Positions 1-12,762 of a stretch of 64,000 nt of DNA are shown here, in pieces. Every line of letters starts with the position of its first letter. The stretch's first letter is position 1. The position numbers and the translations under genes are program-made. Origin of the DNA: Ophiosphaerella korrae (Eukaryota; Ascomycota; Dothideomycetes; Pleosporales; Phaeosphaeriaceae); assembly GCA_028456385.1 (NCBI GenBank), contig JALNQF010000157.1, positions 37,440 to 101,439 of the forward strand. The letters run 5' to 3'. The notes beneath the pieces are model-generated. The model was given only the letters and a program-made list of their open reading frames with translations, was not told the origin of the DNA and searched no databases.

Positions 1-1350
1 TTATATTTAAGCTAAGACTACTAGATAAGATAAAGATATACTTAATATTCTATATAGTACTACTAGAAAAAGTACTATAAAACGTAAAACTACTAGTATA
101 TAAAATAGATACGTATAAAGAATAAGAAGAATAAAAAGTTAAAGAAATCTTATAATACTAATTCTATAATAGTAAGAATTACTATATAGTAAAATAAATA
201 AGTATAGATAAAAAAAGGTAACTATAAGAAGATATATAAGAACTAGAAGATAACTTTAATTACTTTAAGAAACTAGAAGAGTTCTAAAATTAAAACTTTC
301 TAGACTACTATCTAGTAAACTAAGAGAATTAGTAATACTACTAATAGATAAAGAGATAATAGAAGTACTTAATATAATAGGAGCTAGAGTAGCCTTTACT
401 ATATCCTTAAGATCTAATTTAGCTTTTAATATATAAGACTATTTAGATAACTTAGTATTATTATAAGCTTTTATCTTTTAAAAATACTTAATATAAGAAT
501 AAAGCTTTACTAGCTTATAAAGAGTTAACTTATACTTAGCTTTAGCTATAGTAAATTATAATAATAGTTTCTTTTAAGCTCTATTAATAGTACGCCTTAT
601 ATAACTTAGTAGAAGAAGACTATATAAAAATTAAATACTTATACTCTATAAGTAAAATACTAGATAAAATATATTTATACTAAATATTAGTTAGAATATA
701 CTTATTATAATATTTACTATTATTTAAAGATATTAAATATAAAAGACCTAATAAGACGTAATAATAATAAAAAAATATCTTAACTTTATTATAAACTATA
801 GAAGCTATAAAGAGAAGTTTATTATATTAAGAATAAGATAGTATAGAGCGTAATAAGAAGCTAATAATTAATAAAGAAACTAGATTAATAACTTTTACTT
901 TAGAATAGAAGAACTAGAACTTACTTAAAAAAGGAGATAGTATTATAAGTGTAATAAGAGAAATTAAGATAGAACTAATTAGTCCTAACTTAGTTACTAA
1001 CAAAGTATAAAATAAGTAAAGTAATAACTTATAAAATAATAAACTTAATTAGGAGACTAACTATATTAAAGATACGTAATAACTTAATAAATTTATAATC
1101 TTAGTAAATATAAAGTTATAAAGTACTAAGAAAGTACTAAGTATATAGTTAGTAGTAATACGCATTATTAAGATAGTATTAGTAATCTACTCTTTAACTA
1201 AAAGTAATAATACTTTAATATTACTTATTAAGAATTATTTATTATTTATAGCCTATTACCTAATTATAATATAAGCTTTTATTATTACTTTCTAATCTAC
1301 TAATAATATATAGAAGGGTTACTATAGTTAATAATAGGTAGCTTATTATA
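1..1350 (+). mobile_element. chromo-1: 3' end of a RIP-degraded Ty3/gypsy chromodomain retrotransposon
   Basis: The element is cut by the window edge, so only the last part of the integrase tail, the chromodomain, the ~600-bp 3' tail and the 3' LTR are present. The chromodomain lies at about 118-290 and aligns base for base with the chromodomain of chromo-3 at 11,480-11,655. The 3' LTR is 941-1350. RIP is at saturation: bases 1-600 contain no CpA and no TpG, and the old frame is broken by many TAA/TAG codons, so nothing here can be translated. About one base in five is G or C in bases 1-60. Assignment rests on collinearity with the better preserved copies in this window. Confidence 0.85.
941..1350 (+). 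repeat. 3' LTR of chromo-1
   Basis: The LTR starts at TATTATAAG (a RIP form of TGTTATAGG) just after a purine-rich stretch (GGAGATAG) and ends at CTTATTATA (from CCTATAACA). It is 410 bp long. Its inner repeats are of the kind seen in chromo-4 and chromo-5 (AATTTATAATCTTAGTAA type), which sets it apart from the LTRs of chromo-3 and chromo-8. Confidence 0.75.
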
Positions 1351-1390
1351 ATTAGGCTAGGTAGTATAGTATAGTAGAATATATAACTAT

Positions 1391-1500
1391 TTAGTAGTAA
1401 ACGCTCTAGAGTAAATACTCTAGAATAAGCGCTTAGGAGTAAATACTCTAGAGTAAGTACTTAGGAATAAATACTAGATAGTAAGTATATAGGAATATTA
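1391..1500. repeat. Short tandem repeat, ~28-bp unit
   Basis: Directly after the chromo-1 LTR lies a run of imperfect ~28-bp units built from two related 14-mers (of the type GTAAATACTCTAGA and GTAAGTACTTAGGA). About three units can be read. Some CpG dinucleotides survive (AACGCTC, AAGCGCTTAG). It may be the end of the Fot1-like element that follows or a simple satellite; I cannot tell which. Confidence 0.55.
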
Positions 1501-2710
1501 ATAGACCTTTATAGACTACTATATTTAATTTCTTTTTTACTTCTTATCTTAATAGAGTATTATAACTAATACTTTAATTAAATTTATATCTACTTATTAA
1601 TACTTATATACTTTATAATACTTTAATAAAAGCTAACTATTAATTAAGTTAAGAAACTAAATTATTTATTAACTTTACTTATTTTATAGAAGCCTACTTA
1701 CTTTTATTACTTTTACTTAGTTCTAAAGTCTTAATACTTATATAGATAAAAGAAAAAGTAATAGTTAAGTATATCTTTAACTTAAATTCTTATAGTTTTA
1801 CTTTAACGCTAGCTACTATATATAAAATAGCTAATAAGCTACTAGCTATTTATAATATACTACTAGTTTAGTAAAAGTAGCTAGCTAACTTTATTAAGTA
1901 TATAAATAGTTTTATAATATATTTTAATTACTTATATAATAAGTAGTAAGCTTTATATAATAACTTTACTATTATAAGTAGCTAGTTTAAAATAGTAAAG
2001 TATATAAAAGCTATATATAAGATAGCTAATAAAAATATCTATAACTTTAATAAAGCTAAGTTTATAATAAGTAGAATTATAACTTAGCTTATTATAATAA
2101 AGTTAGAGAAGAAAGGTAAGCTAAAAGCTATCTAGCCTAGTAATAATAAGTAAGTAATAGTAATTACTATAATTAATACTACTAGATAAGTAGCTTTACT
2201 ATTCCTTATCTTTACTAGTAAGTACTACTTCTTTACTTAGTATAAAGAAGACTATATTTTATAAAACTAAGCTATTAAGATTAGTAATAATAGCTAGATA
2301 TCTAATAAGCTAGCTATAAACTAGCTTAAGTACTTTAATAAGTATATAAAGAACTAAGTAGTTAGTATATATTAGCTACTTATACTTAATAGTTATAAAA
2401 GCTACTACTCTATTAAATTTAATAAGTTTTATAAAAAGAATAATATTTATATACTTTATATATAAGCTAATTTATTTTACTTACTATAGCTTTTTAATAT
2501 TAGTTACTTCTTTTTATTAAAAAAAGTATATAGCTATTAAGTTAAAAGCTTAATTTAGAACTATATTAATTATATTACTAAACTTAAATTCTTACTAGCT
2601 TTTTATATAGCTTTAAACTTATTATAAGCTACTTAGTTATTAACTACTAAGTACTTAAAAGTATAGTAAATTAGAAGTTAATAACTAAAGTATATACTTA
2701 TACCTATATA
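1500..2710 (+). pseudogene. Fot1/pogo-like (Tc1/mariner superfamily) transposase relic
   Basis: Reading through the RIP stops gives the usual order of a pogo/Fot1 transposase. A helix-turn-helix DNA-binding part is near 1,800-1,900 (ATIYKIANKLLA). The DDE core follows: YNFNKAKF near 2,040, VISIYQLL...LILNSYKSYYS near 2,360-2,410, and LL*LFNISYFF near 2,480. In intact relatives these three places read YNxDExG, LxLDGHxSHxS and LLQPLDVGCF, so all three catalytic aspartates appear here as asparagine, as expected from G-to-A change. The terminal inverted repeats were not found. The right end runs straight into a truncated LTR of chromo-2 near 2,710. It is certainly inactive; the family call rests on motif order rather than on a search. 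Confidence 0.75.
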
Positions 2711-2711
2711 C

Positions 2712-2882
2712 TAGCTTTATAGCTTTATATTTACTAAGATTATAAATTTATAAAGCTATTACGTATTTCTATTATAATTAACTTTTTAATCTAAGTTACT
2801 ACTTTACTTATCTTATACTTTATTAGTACTTATATTAAAACTAATTAGTTTTATCTTATTTATTCTTATTATATCTATAATA
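2712..2882 (-). repeat. Partial 3' LTR of chromo-2
   Basis: Only the part of the LTR that begins the element on the minus strand is present. It ends at TCTATAATA (from CCTATAACA on the plus strand). The sequence matches the inner LTR part at 14,120-14,289. The other end was lost at the junction with the Fot1 relic. Confidence 0.65.
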
Positions 2883-5456
2883 CTATTTTCTTCTTCTAGT
2901 AAGCTTTTATTTTCTTACTCTAGAGCTAAAGTTATTAATCTATTTCTTTTATTACTTTCTATACTTTATTATTCTAAATATAATAAAGTACTTCTTACTA
3001 ACTAAGTTACTTAAAATAAAGTTAAGATATTTTTTTATTCTTATTATACTCTCTTAGAGCTATTTTATATTATATCTTTAAAAAATAGTAAAGCTTATAA
3101 TAAGTATATTTAAGCTAATATTTAGTACTATTATACTCTTTTTTATATCTTACTTATAGAGTATAAGTATTTAATCTAGATATAATCTCTTTCTACTAAG
3201 TTATATAAAGAAAGCTATTAATAAAACTTAATATAAAATATTATTATAGCTTATAAAAGCTAAAGCTAAGTATAAATTAACTTTTTATAAGTTATTAAAT
3301 CTTTATCTTTATATTAAGTATCTTTTTATAGTAAAAGCTTATAATAATACTAAATTAATTAAGTAGTCTTATACTTAAGAAGCTAAAATAAACCTTAAAG
3401 ATATAGTAGAAGCTACTCTAGCTTCTATTATATTAGATATTCCTATTACCTTTCTATCTAGTATTAGTAGTATAGATTTTCTTAGTTTACTATAAAGCGC
3501 TATAAAAGGTTTTAACTTTAGAACTCTTTTAGTTTCTTAAAGTAATTAAGATTATTTTCTAGTTTCTATATATCTTCTTATAGTTAACATTTTTTATTTA
3601 TACTTATTTATTTTACTTAGTAGTAGTTTCTTCTATTATAGAATTAATAATATAAGATTTCTTTAACTTTTTATTTTTTTTATTCTCTATATGTATCTAC
3701 TTTATTTACTAGTAGTTCTACTTCTTATAGTACTTTTTCTAGTAGTACTATATAGAATATTAAGTATATCTTTATCTTATCTAGTATTCTTAGTTTAAAT
3801 ATAACTAGTATAACTTTCTTTTTAATTTTATATAGTTTTATCTTAATATAATCTAGTTTTAAACTTAATTATTTACTTTTAATATTTTTTATACTAACTA
3901 TACTTTTTTTCTCTTTTTAAATTTAGGGTTTTTTTATATTACTTATTATAGTATACTACTATTTAATTTTATAAAAATTCTATATCTTATCTTAACTAAT
4001 TATATATTTTTTTTATTTTATTAGTAAAGTTTTCTCTTTTTAAAAACTAAAATATTTTAAATTTTAGTATATAGTATATATAAGAGTTAAATCTATAATT
4101 TATAAAAAAAAGTAATACTTTTATTACTATATTCTTTATACTATTATATACTAACTATACTATAGGTAGTAACTATACCTAGTTATTTAAGTTATAATTA
4201 AAGTAGTATCTTAAATACTACTCTACTATCTAATTTATTTATTTAAATTAATAATTTATTTATAGATAGTATACTATTAATATTTAATTTTTAATTCCGA
4301 ATAATACTATAATTATTCTCTATAGTTTTAATATAAATCTTATATCTTTATCTATAATAATCTTATTAAAGATACTATACTATCTAACTATAGTCTCTAG
4401 AACCTAGTATATAGTAATCTCTATTTTACTTTTTTCTTTATATAGTCTAAAGTATAAATACTTTATAGGCTTATTTACTATTATTAACATTCTATTATAT
4501 TTTACTTTTAATATTAAATCTTTTAACTTAAGTAACTTTATAATAAAGTCTATTATAATAACTTTTTAGAGTTATTTTAGTACTTTAACAAGTTATAGTA
4601 TTCTATATAGTATATATTTACTATTTATATTTTAGTAATACTTTGTATAATCTTATAGTATATCTATTACTAGTTATTTTACTTTTTATATATAGTAATC
4701 TTTTAGAAACCTATTTAGTATTTTATTAATACCTTAATATCTATATACTAGTAGTTTATAAAACTACGAAATAAATTCTTTTTATATTTTATTTAGAATA
4801 TATATTCTTCTATAAGCTTTTATAAATTTTTCTTAGATTTAAAGTTTTTTTATTTTTTTAAAAGCTTTTTATATTTTCTCTTAAATTTATTTATTTAGCT
4901 TATTAATCTTTCTTTTATATATTATAGCTATTCTAAGTATATTTAAAACTAAAGATCTTTTTTTATTTTTAACTAAAACTATACTAGTAGTATTTACTTC
5001 TTTTTATAAGTCTAGTCTTCTACTTAAAGTATCTATAAATTAATTATTTTTACATTTTATATATATAATTTTAAGATTAAATATTAATAAGTAATTCTAC
5101 TATTTTATATAGTATTAAAATAAGTTTTTACTTGTTATAAACTTATAAGATTTCTATAGTCTATATAGAACTTTATTTAAGACTTTACTTTTTAGAAGTA
5201 TACTTTCTATTACTTAAAACTTTATAGATTACTAGTATTTTTTTTTTATAAATTAAGTAGTTAAGCTCTACTAGCTTTATTTTCTTAGAAAAGTATTTAA
5301 CTAAGTATTCTTACTTTATAACCTATTCTTCTTATATTAGTACTATTCTATAAACTAAGTTATATATTCTAATTATTACGTTTTCTATAAACTTTTATTT
5401 AATCTATTTAAATAATATATATTTTTTATAAGTTTTATTAATAGTTTTATTAGTTT
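2712..5456 (-). mobile_element. chromo-2: truncated, RIP-degraded chromodomain gypsy element
   Basis: Read on the minus strand, this copy runs from a broken 3' LTR (2712-2882, only ~170 bp left) through the 3' tail, chromodomain (about 3,530-3,720), integrase and RNase H into the reverse transcriptase, where it stops at 5456 against chromo-3. It is collinear with chromo-4 at 14,120-16,930. The 5' half (rest of RT, protease, Gag, 5' LTR) is not found on the far side of chromo-3, so it was lost or moved by a rearrangement. RIP is close to saturation. Confidence 0.8.
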
Positions 5457-6159
5457 TATTATAGGTGTAAAAAGAGAAATCGAGATAGAACTAATTAATC
5501 TTAACTTAAGCGCTAACGAAGTATAGGACGAGTAAGGTAATAACCTAGATTAGGAGGCTACTTATAACTAGGACACGTAGTAGTAATCTATAATTACGTA
5601 TAAATAGATTAGAGTAGTCTATAATAATAGACGAATAGATTAAAGTAATCTATAGTTACGTACTAATAGATTAGTAGTATAGTAGAGTTATAGTAGAGTT
5701 AGCTAAGTTAAGCTCTAAAAAAGCCTTAGTTAGAGAGTTTAAGGGTATTTAAGCTTAATATAGGAGGAACTTAACTATACTAAACTAACTTAATAAGACG
5801 TACAGCGAGGTTAATAGAAGTAAGAACTTCTACTTATATCTTCTACTACTAATTAAGCTCTTAGTACGTAGTTAATTAGTCTACCTACGTTAAGTAATAT
5901 CTATTATTTACTACTATAGTAGTAATCTATATTATTATATAAATAGATTAATATAAGTATATAATTAGTAGTAATACGTATTATTAAGATAGTATTAGTA
6001 ATTTAATCTTTTAACTATAGAACGCTAATATAAGATAATTACAAGATATCTTCTATTATTTATAGTTATTACTAATTATAATATAAGCTTTTATTATTAC
6101 TTTATAATCTACTAATACCTAAAGGTTATTAGGAAGTTAACCCTAGTGTACCTATAACA
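5457..6159 (+). repeat. 5' LTR of chromo-3, carrying an insertion
   Basis: The LTR begins TATTATAGG and ends CCTATAACA. It is 703 bp, against 458 bp for its partner at 12305-12762; the 245-bp difference is accounted for exactly by the insertion at 5678-5917 plus a 5-bp duplication. Downstream of the LTR (CCTTACTAATTTAG) there is no TGG-type tRNA primer site. Confidence 0.85.
5678..5917. mobile_element. ~240-bp insertion in the chromo-3 5' LTR (MITE or solo LTR)
   Basis: The insertion lies between two AGTAG direct repeats (5673-5677 and 5918-5922) at a point where the other LTRs read straight through. It starts TATAGTAGAG and ends TTTACTACTAT, giving only short inverted ends (ATAGTAG/CTACTAT). 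If TpA was originally TpG/CpA, the ends could be TG...CA, as for a small solo LTR. It encodes nothing readable. A few CpG and CA dinucleotides survive (GACGTACAGCGAGG). Confidence 0.65.
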
Positions 6160-9100
6160 CCTTACTAATTTAGTTATTACAAGGAGTAAAGTATAAGTAG
6201 CGTATAGTCTAGCTAATATAATAGTAGAAAGTTTAACTAAAAAAGTAGCTAAAGCACTTATAAGTAGTTATAAGTTAGATAATACTATATAGAAAGTAGT
6301 TAGAGAATATATAAATAACTTAATCTCTAAAAAAGAATATATAAAAATAGTAATTAATACCCTAGAAACCTAGAATAAGAAACTTTAGGAATATATAAAG
6401 TATAATAAGGCCTAGATTAAAGCTATTATTAAAGGATAAAACTAAATAGAATTAATTACGTAATACTAAGAAATAAGTACAACAAAGAAACTACTAAAGA
6501 TACTTATACTTAAGAAATTTAATAGAATAAGGGAAAAACTAAGACCTTTTATAGTATTAGTATAACTTTAGATAGATATATAAGTACTATACTTTAATAT
6601 AGAAGAAAAGAAAGTATTATATAAGAATATACTTTAAGGAAGATATAATAAAATAGTTTAAACCTTACTAGATAGATTATATAATATACGCCCTAATAAT
6701 ATAGAAAGATAAAACTAAAGCTATTTTTAGAAGTTATAAATACTTTACTAAACAAATAAGAGTAGTATTTAGAGATATAGATATTACCTAATAGGCTAAA
6801 GAAAGGCTAGAAAAACTTATATAAAATAAAAGTATTTTAGAATATATATTATACTTTAAATAAGTATTACAAAATATAGAATAGAATAAGTTAGCTTTAA
6901 TATTATAATTTAAACAAAGACTAAACTTAAAAATCTAATACAAGATAATTTATATTAAAAAACCTAGAATACTAGAAGCTTTAAAGTAATAGGTAATATA
7001 AATTAATAATAACTTCTAAGAATAGAAAAAGAAGAAGTATAGAGGATCTACTTAGAATTAGGATAAGAGAGACCTTATAATCCTTAATACTAATAAGGAT
7101 AAGAAGAAAAAGAAAAATAAAGACTTTACGTACTTTAACTATAGTAAGAAAAGCTACTACGTAAAAAATTACTAATTATAAAAAAAGAAGAATATAGTAT
7201 ATTATAAATATAGAAAAGTAAAATACTTTATAAAAGACTATAGAAGTAAAGACTATAAGAAAGATAAGAAAGCCTAGTTAAAGATAACTAAAAGTAAAAA
7301 AAAAGTACTAAAAGTATAAGCTAAACTTTAGGAAAAATTAGCTAAGAGTAAAGAACTATAGTATATAATACTCTATTAGACCTTTTGTTATAAAGATAAC
7401 TACTATATATATTATTCTAGTAAAGAGAAAGTAAGATAGTTCTTATAAAAAAATAGAGTAGTAGTAATAAAAGAAAAAAGAATAAAAGTATAGCTAGAAG
7501 AAATAGTATATATAATAGACCTATTAATAGAAGATTTAGAAAGAAAAAGACTTTAGATTCTATTAATCTAGGCTAAAAGACTAGTACTAGATAAAGAGAC
7601 TACTATAGCTTTTTCTAAAAGACTAAGTAGAAGTAAGAAATAAGTTAGTATAAATAATATAGAATATACCTAGTTAATAATATATAGATATAATAGCTAT
7701 ATAACTATAGATATAGAAGATTAAAATAAATAATAGAAGTTTATTTAGAAATACTTACTAGTTATAAGTATAGAGGAAGTATATAAAGACTAGAAAGAGT
7801 ATAATCTTAAAGAAATAAAGTTTATACTATTTTAAAAATAAATAAAATAATATATAGTTATAATAAAAAGAATACCTATATAAAGAGAGTAGTAGTTTCT
7901 TATAAGAAAAATATAATAGATTAATAAAGCCTATATACTAAGAGTACTAGTAGTATACTATATCCTAATAATAGATATACCTAGAAAAGATAAATACTAA
8001 GAAGGAGATAATAAAATAATAGAACTAAAACATCTAGTATATTTTAAAGTATTATAGATATTATACCTAGATAAGAATTATATTATATATAGAAAACCTA
8101 AAGTAAATAATAGTATATAGCCTATAAGAAGAAGAGGCTATAACTATACAAGAGTAATTCTAGTAGAAGATATCTAAGGATAAGAAATAATCCTAGAAGA
8201 AAGTTACGTAGTAGTAAGACCTAGACTAAAACTATCTAAAAAATATATCTAAGGAAGACTATAAGATAAATACACGTATAATAAATATCTAAAGTATAAA
8301 GAATATAAACTTAAAGTAAGCCTATAGCTCTAAAAGGATAAATAATTTATAAAATTACTTAAGTAAGAATAGCTAGAAAGTATAAGAGACCTATATATTA
8401 TAAAAACAAGTATATATTAAAGAAAGAAAGTATAATTAATAATTAATAGTAGAGCTATAAAGAACTTTATATTAAAGAAGTTTATAGAGATATAAGGAAT
8501 ATATTATATAATAAAGAAATACTCTTAATAGTTAAGTATAATTAAAGGAAAACTATTCTAGGAACCTATTAGGTTTAAAATAGTTCTCTCTATACTAGAA
8601 CTAAAAGAGATAAAAATTAAGAATATAGTTATAGATATAATAACAATTAATAATAAATAAGATATAATATTAAAAATACTATAGTTATAAATAACTAATC
8701 TATATATTAATTAGAGAATAAGAAAAATTAATTACTATATAATAGATATAATAAAAGCTAATATAAGTACCTATAAAAGAGAATTCTCTAAAGAATATAA
8801 GAAATAAGAAAAATAGCTTATAGAACCTAAAGACTATCTTCTAGAATATTAGCTATAGGATTTAGTAATAGACCTAGAAAAAGATAAAGACGTAAGATAG
8901 AGCCTAGTTTATAGAAAAATAGAAGAAGAATCTAAGATTAAATAAGCGTTTATTATAAACGTAATAAGAAAAAGATAGATATAAGAATCTAAATCCTTAG
9001 TAGTATATAAACTTATATTTATAGATAAAAAAGAGATAAGTAATAAAAGACTTTATATAGATTTTAGAAAAACTAATATAATTATAAATAAGAACTAATA

Positions 9101-12100
9101 CTTCTTACTATAAATAGATAAAATACAAGTTAGATTATAGAAAGTAAAGATTTTTATAAAACTAGATATCTAAAACGCCTATTACTAGATTAGAATTAAA
9201 AAAGGCAATAAATAGAAAATAGTATTTAGAATATAATATAGACTATATAAATACTTAGTTATACTTTTTAGATTAATATACGTACTAGTAACCTTCTAAG
9301 AAAGAATTAATATAGTACTAAGAGAGTACCTAAACGTATTTATATTTATATACTTAGATAATATCTTTATATTCTTAGAAATAGAGGAAGAACACGTATA
9401 ATATATATATAAAGTACTAGAAAAACTAGTAAAAAATAAATTATTTCTTAAAATAAGAAAATACAAATTCTATATAAAAGAAATAGACTTCTTAGAATTT
9501 ATTATTAAACTAGGAAAAATAAAGATTAATCTTAGAAAGATAAAGTTAATTAATAAATAGCTAACACTAAAGAACCTAAAAGAAGTATAATAATTTTATA
9601 GGTTAGTAAACTTTTATAAAAAGTTAATAATAGAATAGTCTAAAGATATAGAACTAATAATAAGACTTATAAAGAAAGATATACTATTTAAATAGATAAA
9701 AGAATATAATAAAGTATTTAATAAGATTAAGAAAAAGTTTATAGAAAACCTAATTATTAGGATATATAACTTAGACTTACTAGTAATAGTAAAAATAGAC
9801 GTATCTAACTTAGTCTATAGAATAGCACTAATATAAGAAGACCTAAGGACTAAATAAAAATACTTAGTTAAGTACTTTTCTAAGAAAATAAATCTAGTAG
9901 AGCTTAACTACTTAATCTATAATAAAGAAATACTAGTAATCTATAAAGTATTTAAATAATAAAGAGTATACCTATAAAGAGTAAAGTACTAAATAAAGGT
10001 TTATATAGACTATAAGAATCTTATAGGATTTATACTAAATAAAGACTTATTATAATACTATATAAGATAGTAGGAATTCTTATTAATATTTAACTTAGAA
10101 ATTATATATATAAAAGAGAAAGATAACTAATTAGTAAATACTCTTAGTAAAAGACTAGACTTATAAAAAAAAGTAAATACTACTAGTATAGTTCTAGTTA
10201 AGAATAAAAAAAGAGACCTAGTCTTAAATATACTTAAAATAGCTATAATACTTAAGAGAAAACGTAGTAAGCTAGATAAATAGATTTAGAAAATAATACA
10301 AGAAGTATCTAAAGAAATAGTAAAGCTAGAAATCTAAAAAAGACTTATATAAGCTTATAGAAGAATATATATTCTAAAAAAGATCTAGAGAGAATTTATA
10401 TAATAATTCTATAAACTACTAGTATATAGATACTAAAGAATTAATAAAACTCTAGATAGACTACTATAAGACTACTATACTCTAAGAGTAAGATAGCTAG
10501 TAATAAAAGTACTATAAGACTATATAGAATACGATAAAAATAAGTATAGTAGATATATACTATATAGAATACTATAATAAGTTAAAATACTAAAATAACT
10601 ATAAAGAGTTATTACAATAGACTTTATTATAAAGTTACCTAAGTTAAAAAACCTAATATTAAAAGTTAAATATAATAGAATCCTAATAATAGTAAATAAA
10701 CTTATAAAGTACTTATACTTTAAACTATATAAAGAGAAAAGTAAGATAGAGGTTACTATATATTAGGTTCTAGAAACTATAATTAGTTAATATAGACTAC
10801 TAGACAAGATAATTATAAATAGAAATATAAGGTTTATATTAAAACTATAGAGAACAATAATAGTATAATTAAAAGTTAGATATATAATATTAATAGTATA
10901 CTACCTATAAATAGATAGATAATTAGAACGTATAAACTAGATAGTAGAATAGTACTTAAGGTATTACTTTAACTATAACTAGAATAACTAGGTATAGCTA
11001 CTACTTATAGTATAGTTAGTATATAATAGCGTAAAGAATATAGTAATAAGAGTATTACTTTTCTTTATAAACTATAGATTTAACTCTAGTATATATTAAA
11101 TACTAAGAACTAAGGAATCCTAGTCTTTAAGAAGAGAAAACTTTACTAATAGACTTAAAGATATATATAATTAACTAAGATAAGATATAGAGTTCTTATA
11201 AGATTAGATAGTTAAGTACTATAATAAAAAATACTAAAAGGAACCTTAATTTAAAGAAAGAGAAAGAGTATAGTTAGTATAAAGAAATATAAAAAGTAAA
11301 TAACTAAGTTCTAAACTAGACTATATTAAAATAAGACTATATAAAATTAAGAAAGAAGTTATACTAGTTATATTTAAACTAAAGTTACTAAATAAGATAA
11401 AGATATACTTAACTTTCTATATAGCGCTACTTAAGATAGTACTATAAAACGTAAAACTACTAGTATATAAAGTAGATATATATAGAGAATAGGAAGAATA
11501 AAAAGTTAAAGAAATCTTATAATACTAATTCTATAATAAAAGAAATTACTACCTAGTAAAGTAGATAAGAATAGATAAGAAAAGAGAACTATAGGAAGAT
11601 ATATAAGAACTAGAAGATAACTTTAACTACTTTAAGAAACTAGAAGAGTTCTAAAATTAAAATCTTCTAGAGCGCCTTATAGTAAACTAAGAAAATTAAC
11701 GTTACTACTACTAAATAAAGAGGTAATAGGAATACTTAATATAATAGGAGTAGCTTTTACTATAGCTTTAAAATTAAGCTTAGACTTAATAAAGATATCT
11801 TACGTAATAAACTTCTTATTATTTAAAGCTTTTATCTTATAAAAACAAATTAGATAAGTATAATTTTTTACTTATATACTTAGAATCTAATTATATTCTT
11901 TTTTAGCTTTAGTAATCTATTTAGATAGTTTATTTTAAGTATAGTTAATAGCTCTCTTTATTATAAATAAGTATAGATATACAAATAAGTATTATTAACC
12001 TATATTCTATAAGAGATACGCTAGAAAAATTACAAGATATATAAGTATTAGTAGAAATATATACTTTATAAGCCTTACTATATTTTAAAGAAATATACTC

Positions 12101-12304
12101 TAGAAGAGGATTTAAAAACTTATAATAAGAATAAAGAAATATAGTAATATTATAATATAATATATAATCTACTAATTAAAGATAATAGAGGGTAGACTTA
12201 GTAAGTATAAGGGAAGATAAAGAGCTTAACATTAATAAAGAAACTAGGTTAATAACTATAGCTCTAGAATAGATAAACTAGAACCTATCTAGAAAGAAAG
12301 ATAG

Positions 12305-12762
12305 TATTATAGGCGTAATAAGAGAAATTAAGATAGAGCTAATTAGCTCTAACTTAGGTACTAACAAAGTATAGGATAAGTAGAGTAATAACTTTAATTA
12401 GGAGACTACTTATAACTAGGATACGTAGTAGTAATCTATAATTATATATAAATAGATTAGAGTAATCTATAATAATATATAAATAGATTAAAGTAATCTA
12501 TAGTTATATATAAATAGATTAGTAGTAATCTATAGTATTATATAAATAGATTAGTATAAGTATATAGTTAATAAGATGCGTATTACTAGGATAGTATTAG
12601 TAATCTAATCTCTAACCTAGAACGCTAATACTTAACATTATATATATAAATTAACTATTGTTTATAGTTATTATAGATTATAATATAAACTTTTATTATT
12701 ACTTTATAATTTACTAGTAACTTAGAAGTTATTAGGAAGTTAACCCTAGTAACTCTATTACA
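12305..12762 (+). repeat. 3' LTR of chromo-3
   Basis: The LTR starts TATTATAGGCG after a purine tract and ends CTCTATTACA. It is 458 bp. It contains about four copies of a ~30-bp unit bounded by TAATCTATA and AATAGATTA. Confidence 0.85.

Larger units (their letters stand above)
5457..12762 (+). mobile_element. chromo-3: full-length chromodomain Ty3/gypsy retrotransposon, RIP-degraded
   Basis: This complete copy has LTRs at 5457-6159 (with a 245-bp insertion) and 12305-12762. Gag lies at about 6,230-7,400, with two zinc knuckles near 7,130-7,250 whose Cys and His codons now read Tyr (YFNYSKKSYYVKNY). The protease tail is near 8,640-8,700, RT at ~8,990-9,560 with YLDN in place of YLDD near 9,350, RNase H at ~9,780-10,150, integrase at ~10,370-11,100 (ITIDF, then INRN for SDRD), the domain after the integrase at ~11,290-11,440 and the chromodomain at ~11,480-11,655. 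A ~600-bp tail and a purine tract (AGAAAGAAAGATAG) precede the 3' LTR. No matching 5-bp target duplication is seen (AGTTT and ATTCT), and the flanks belong to different elements, so it lies at a rearranged junction. Confidence 0.9.
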
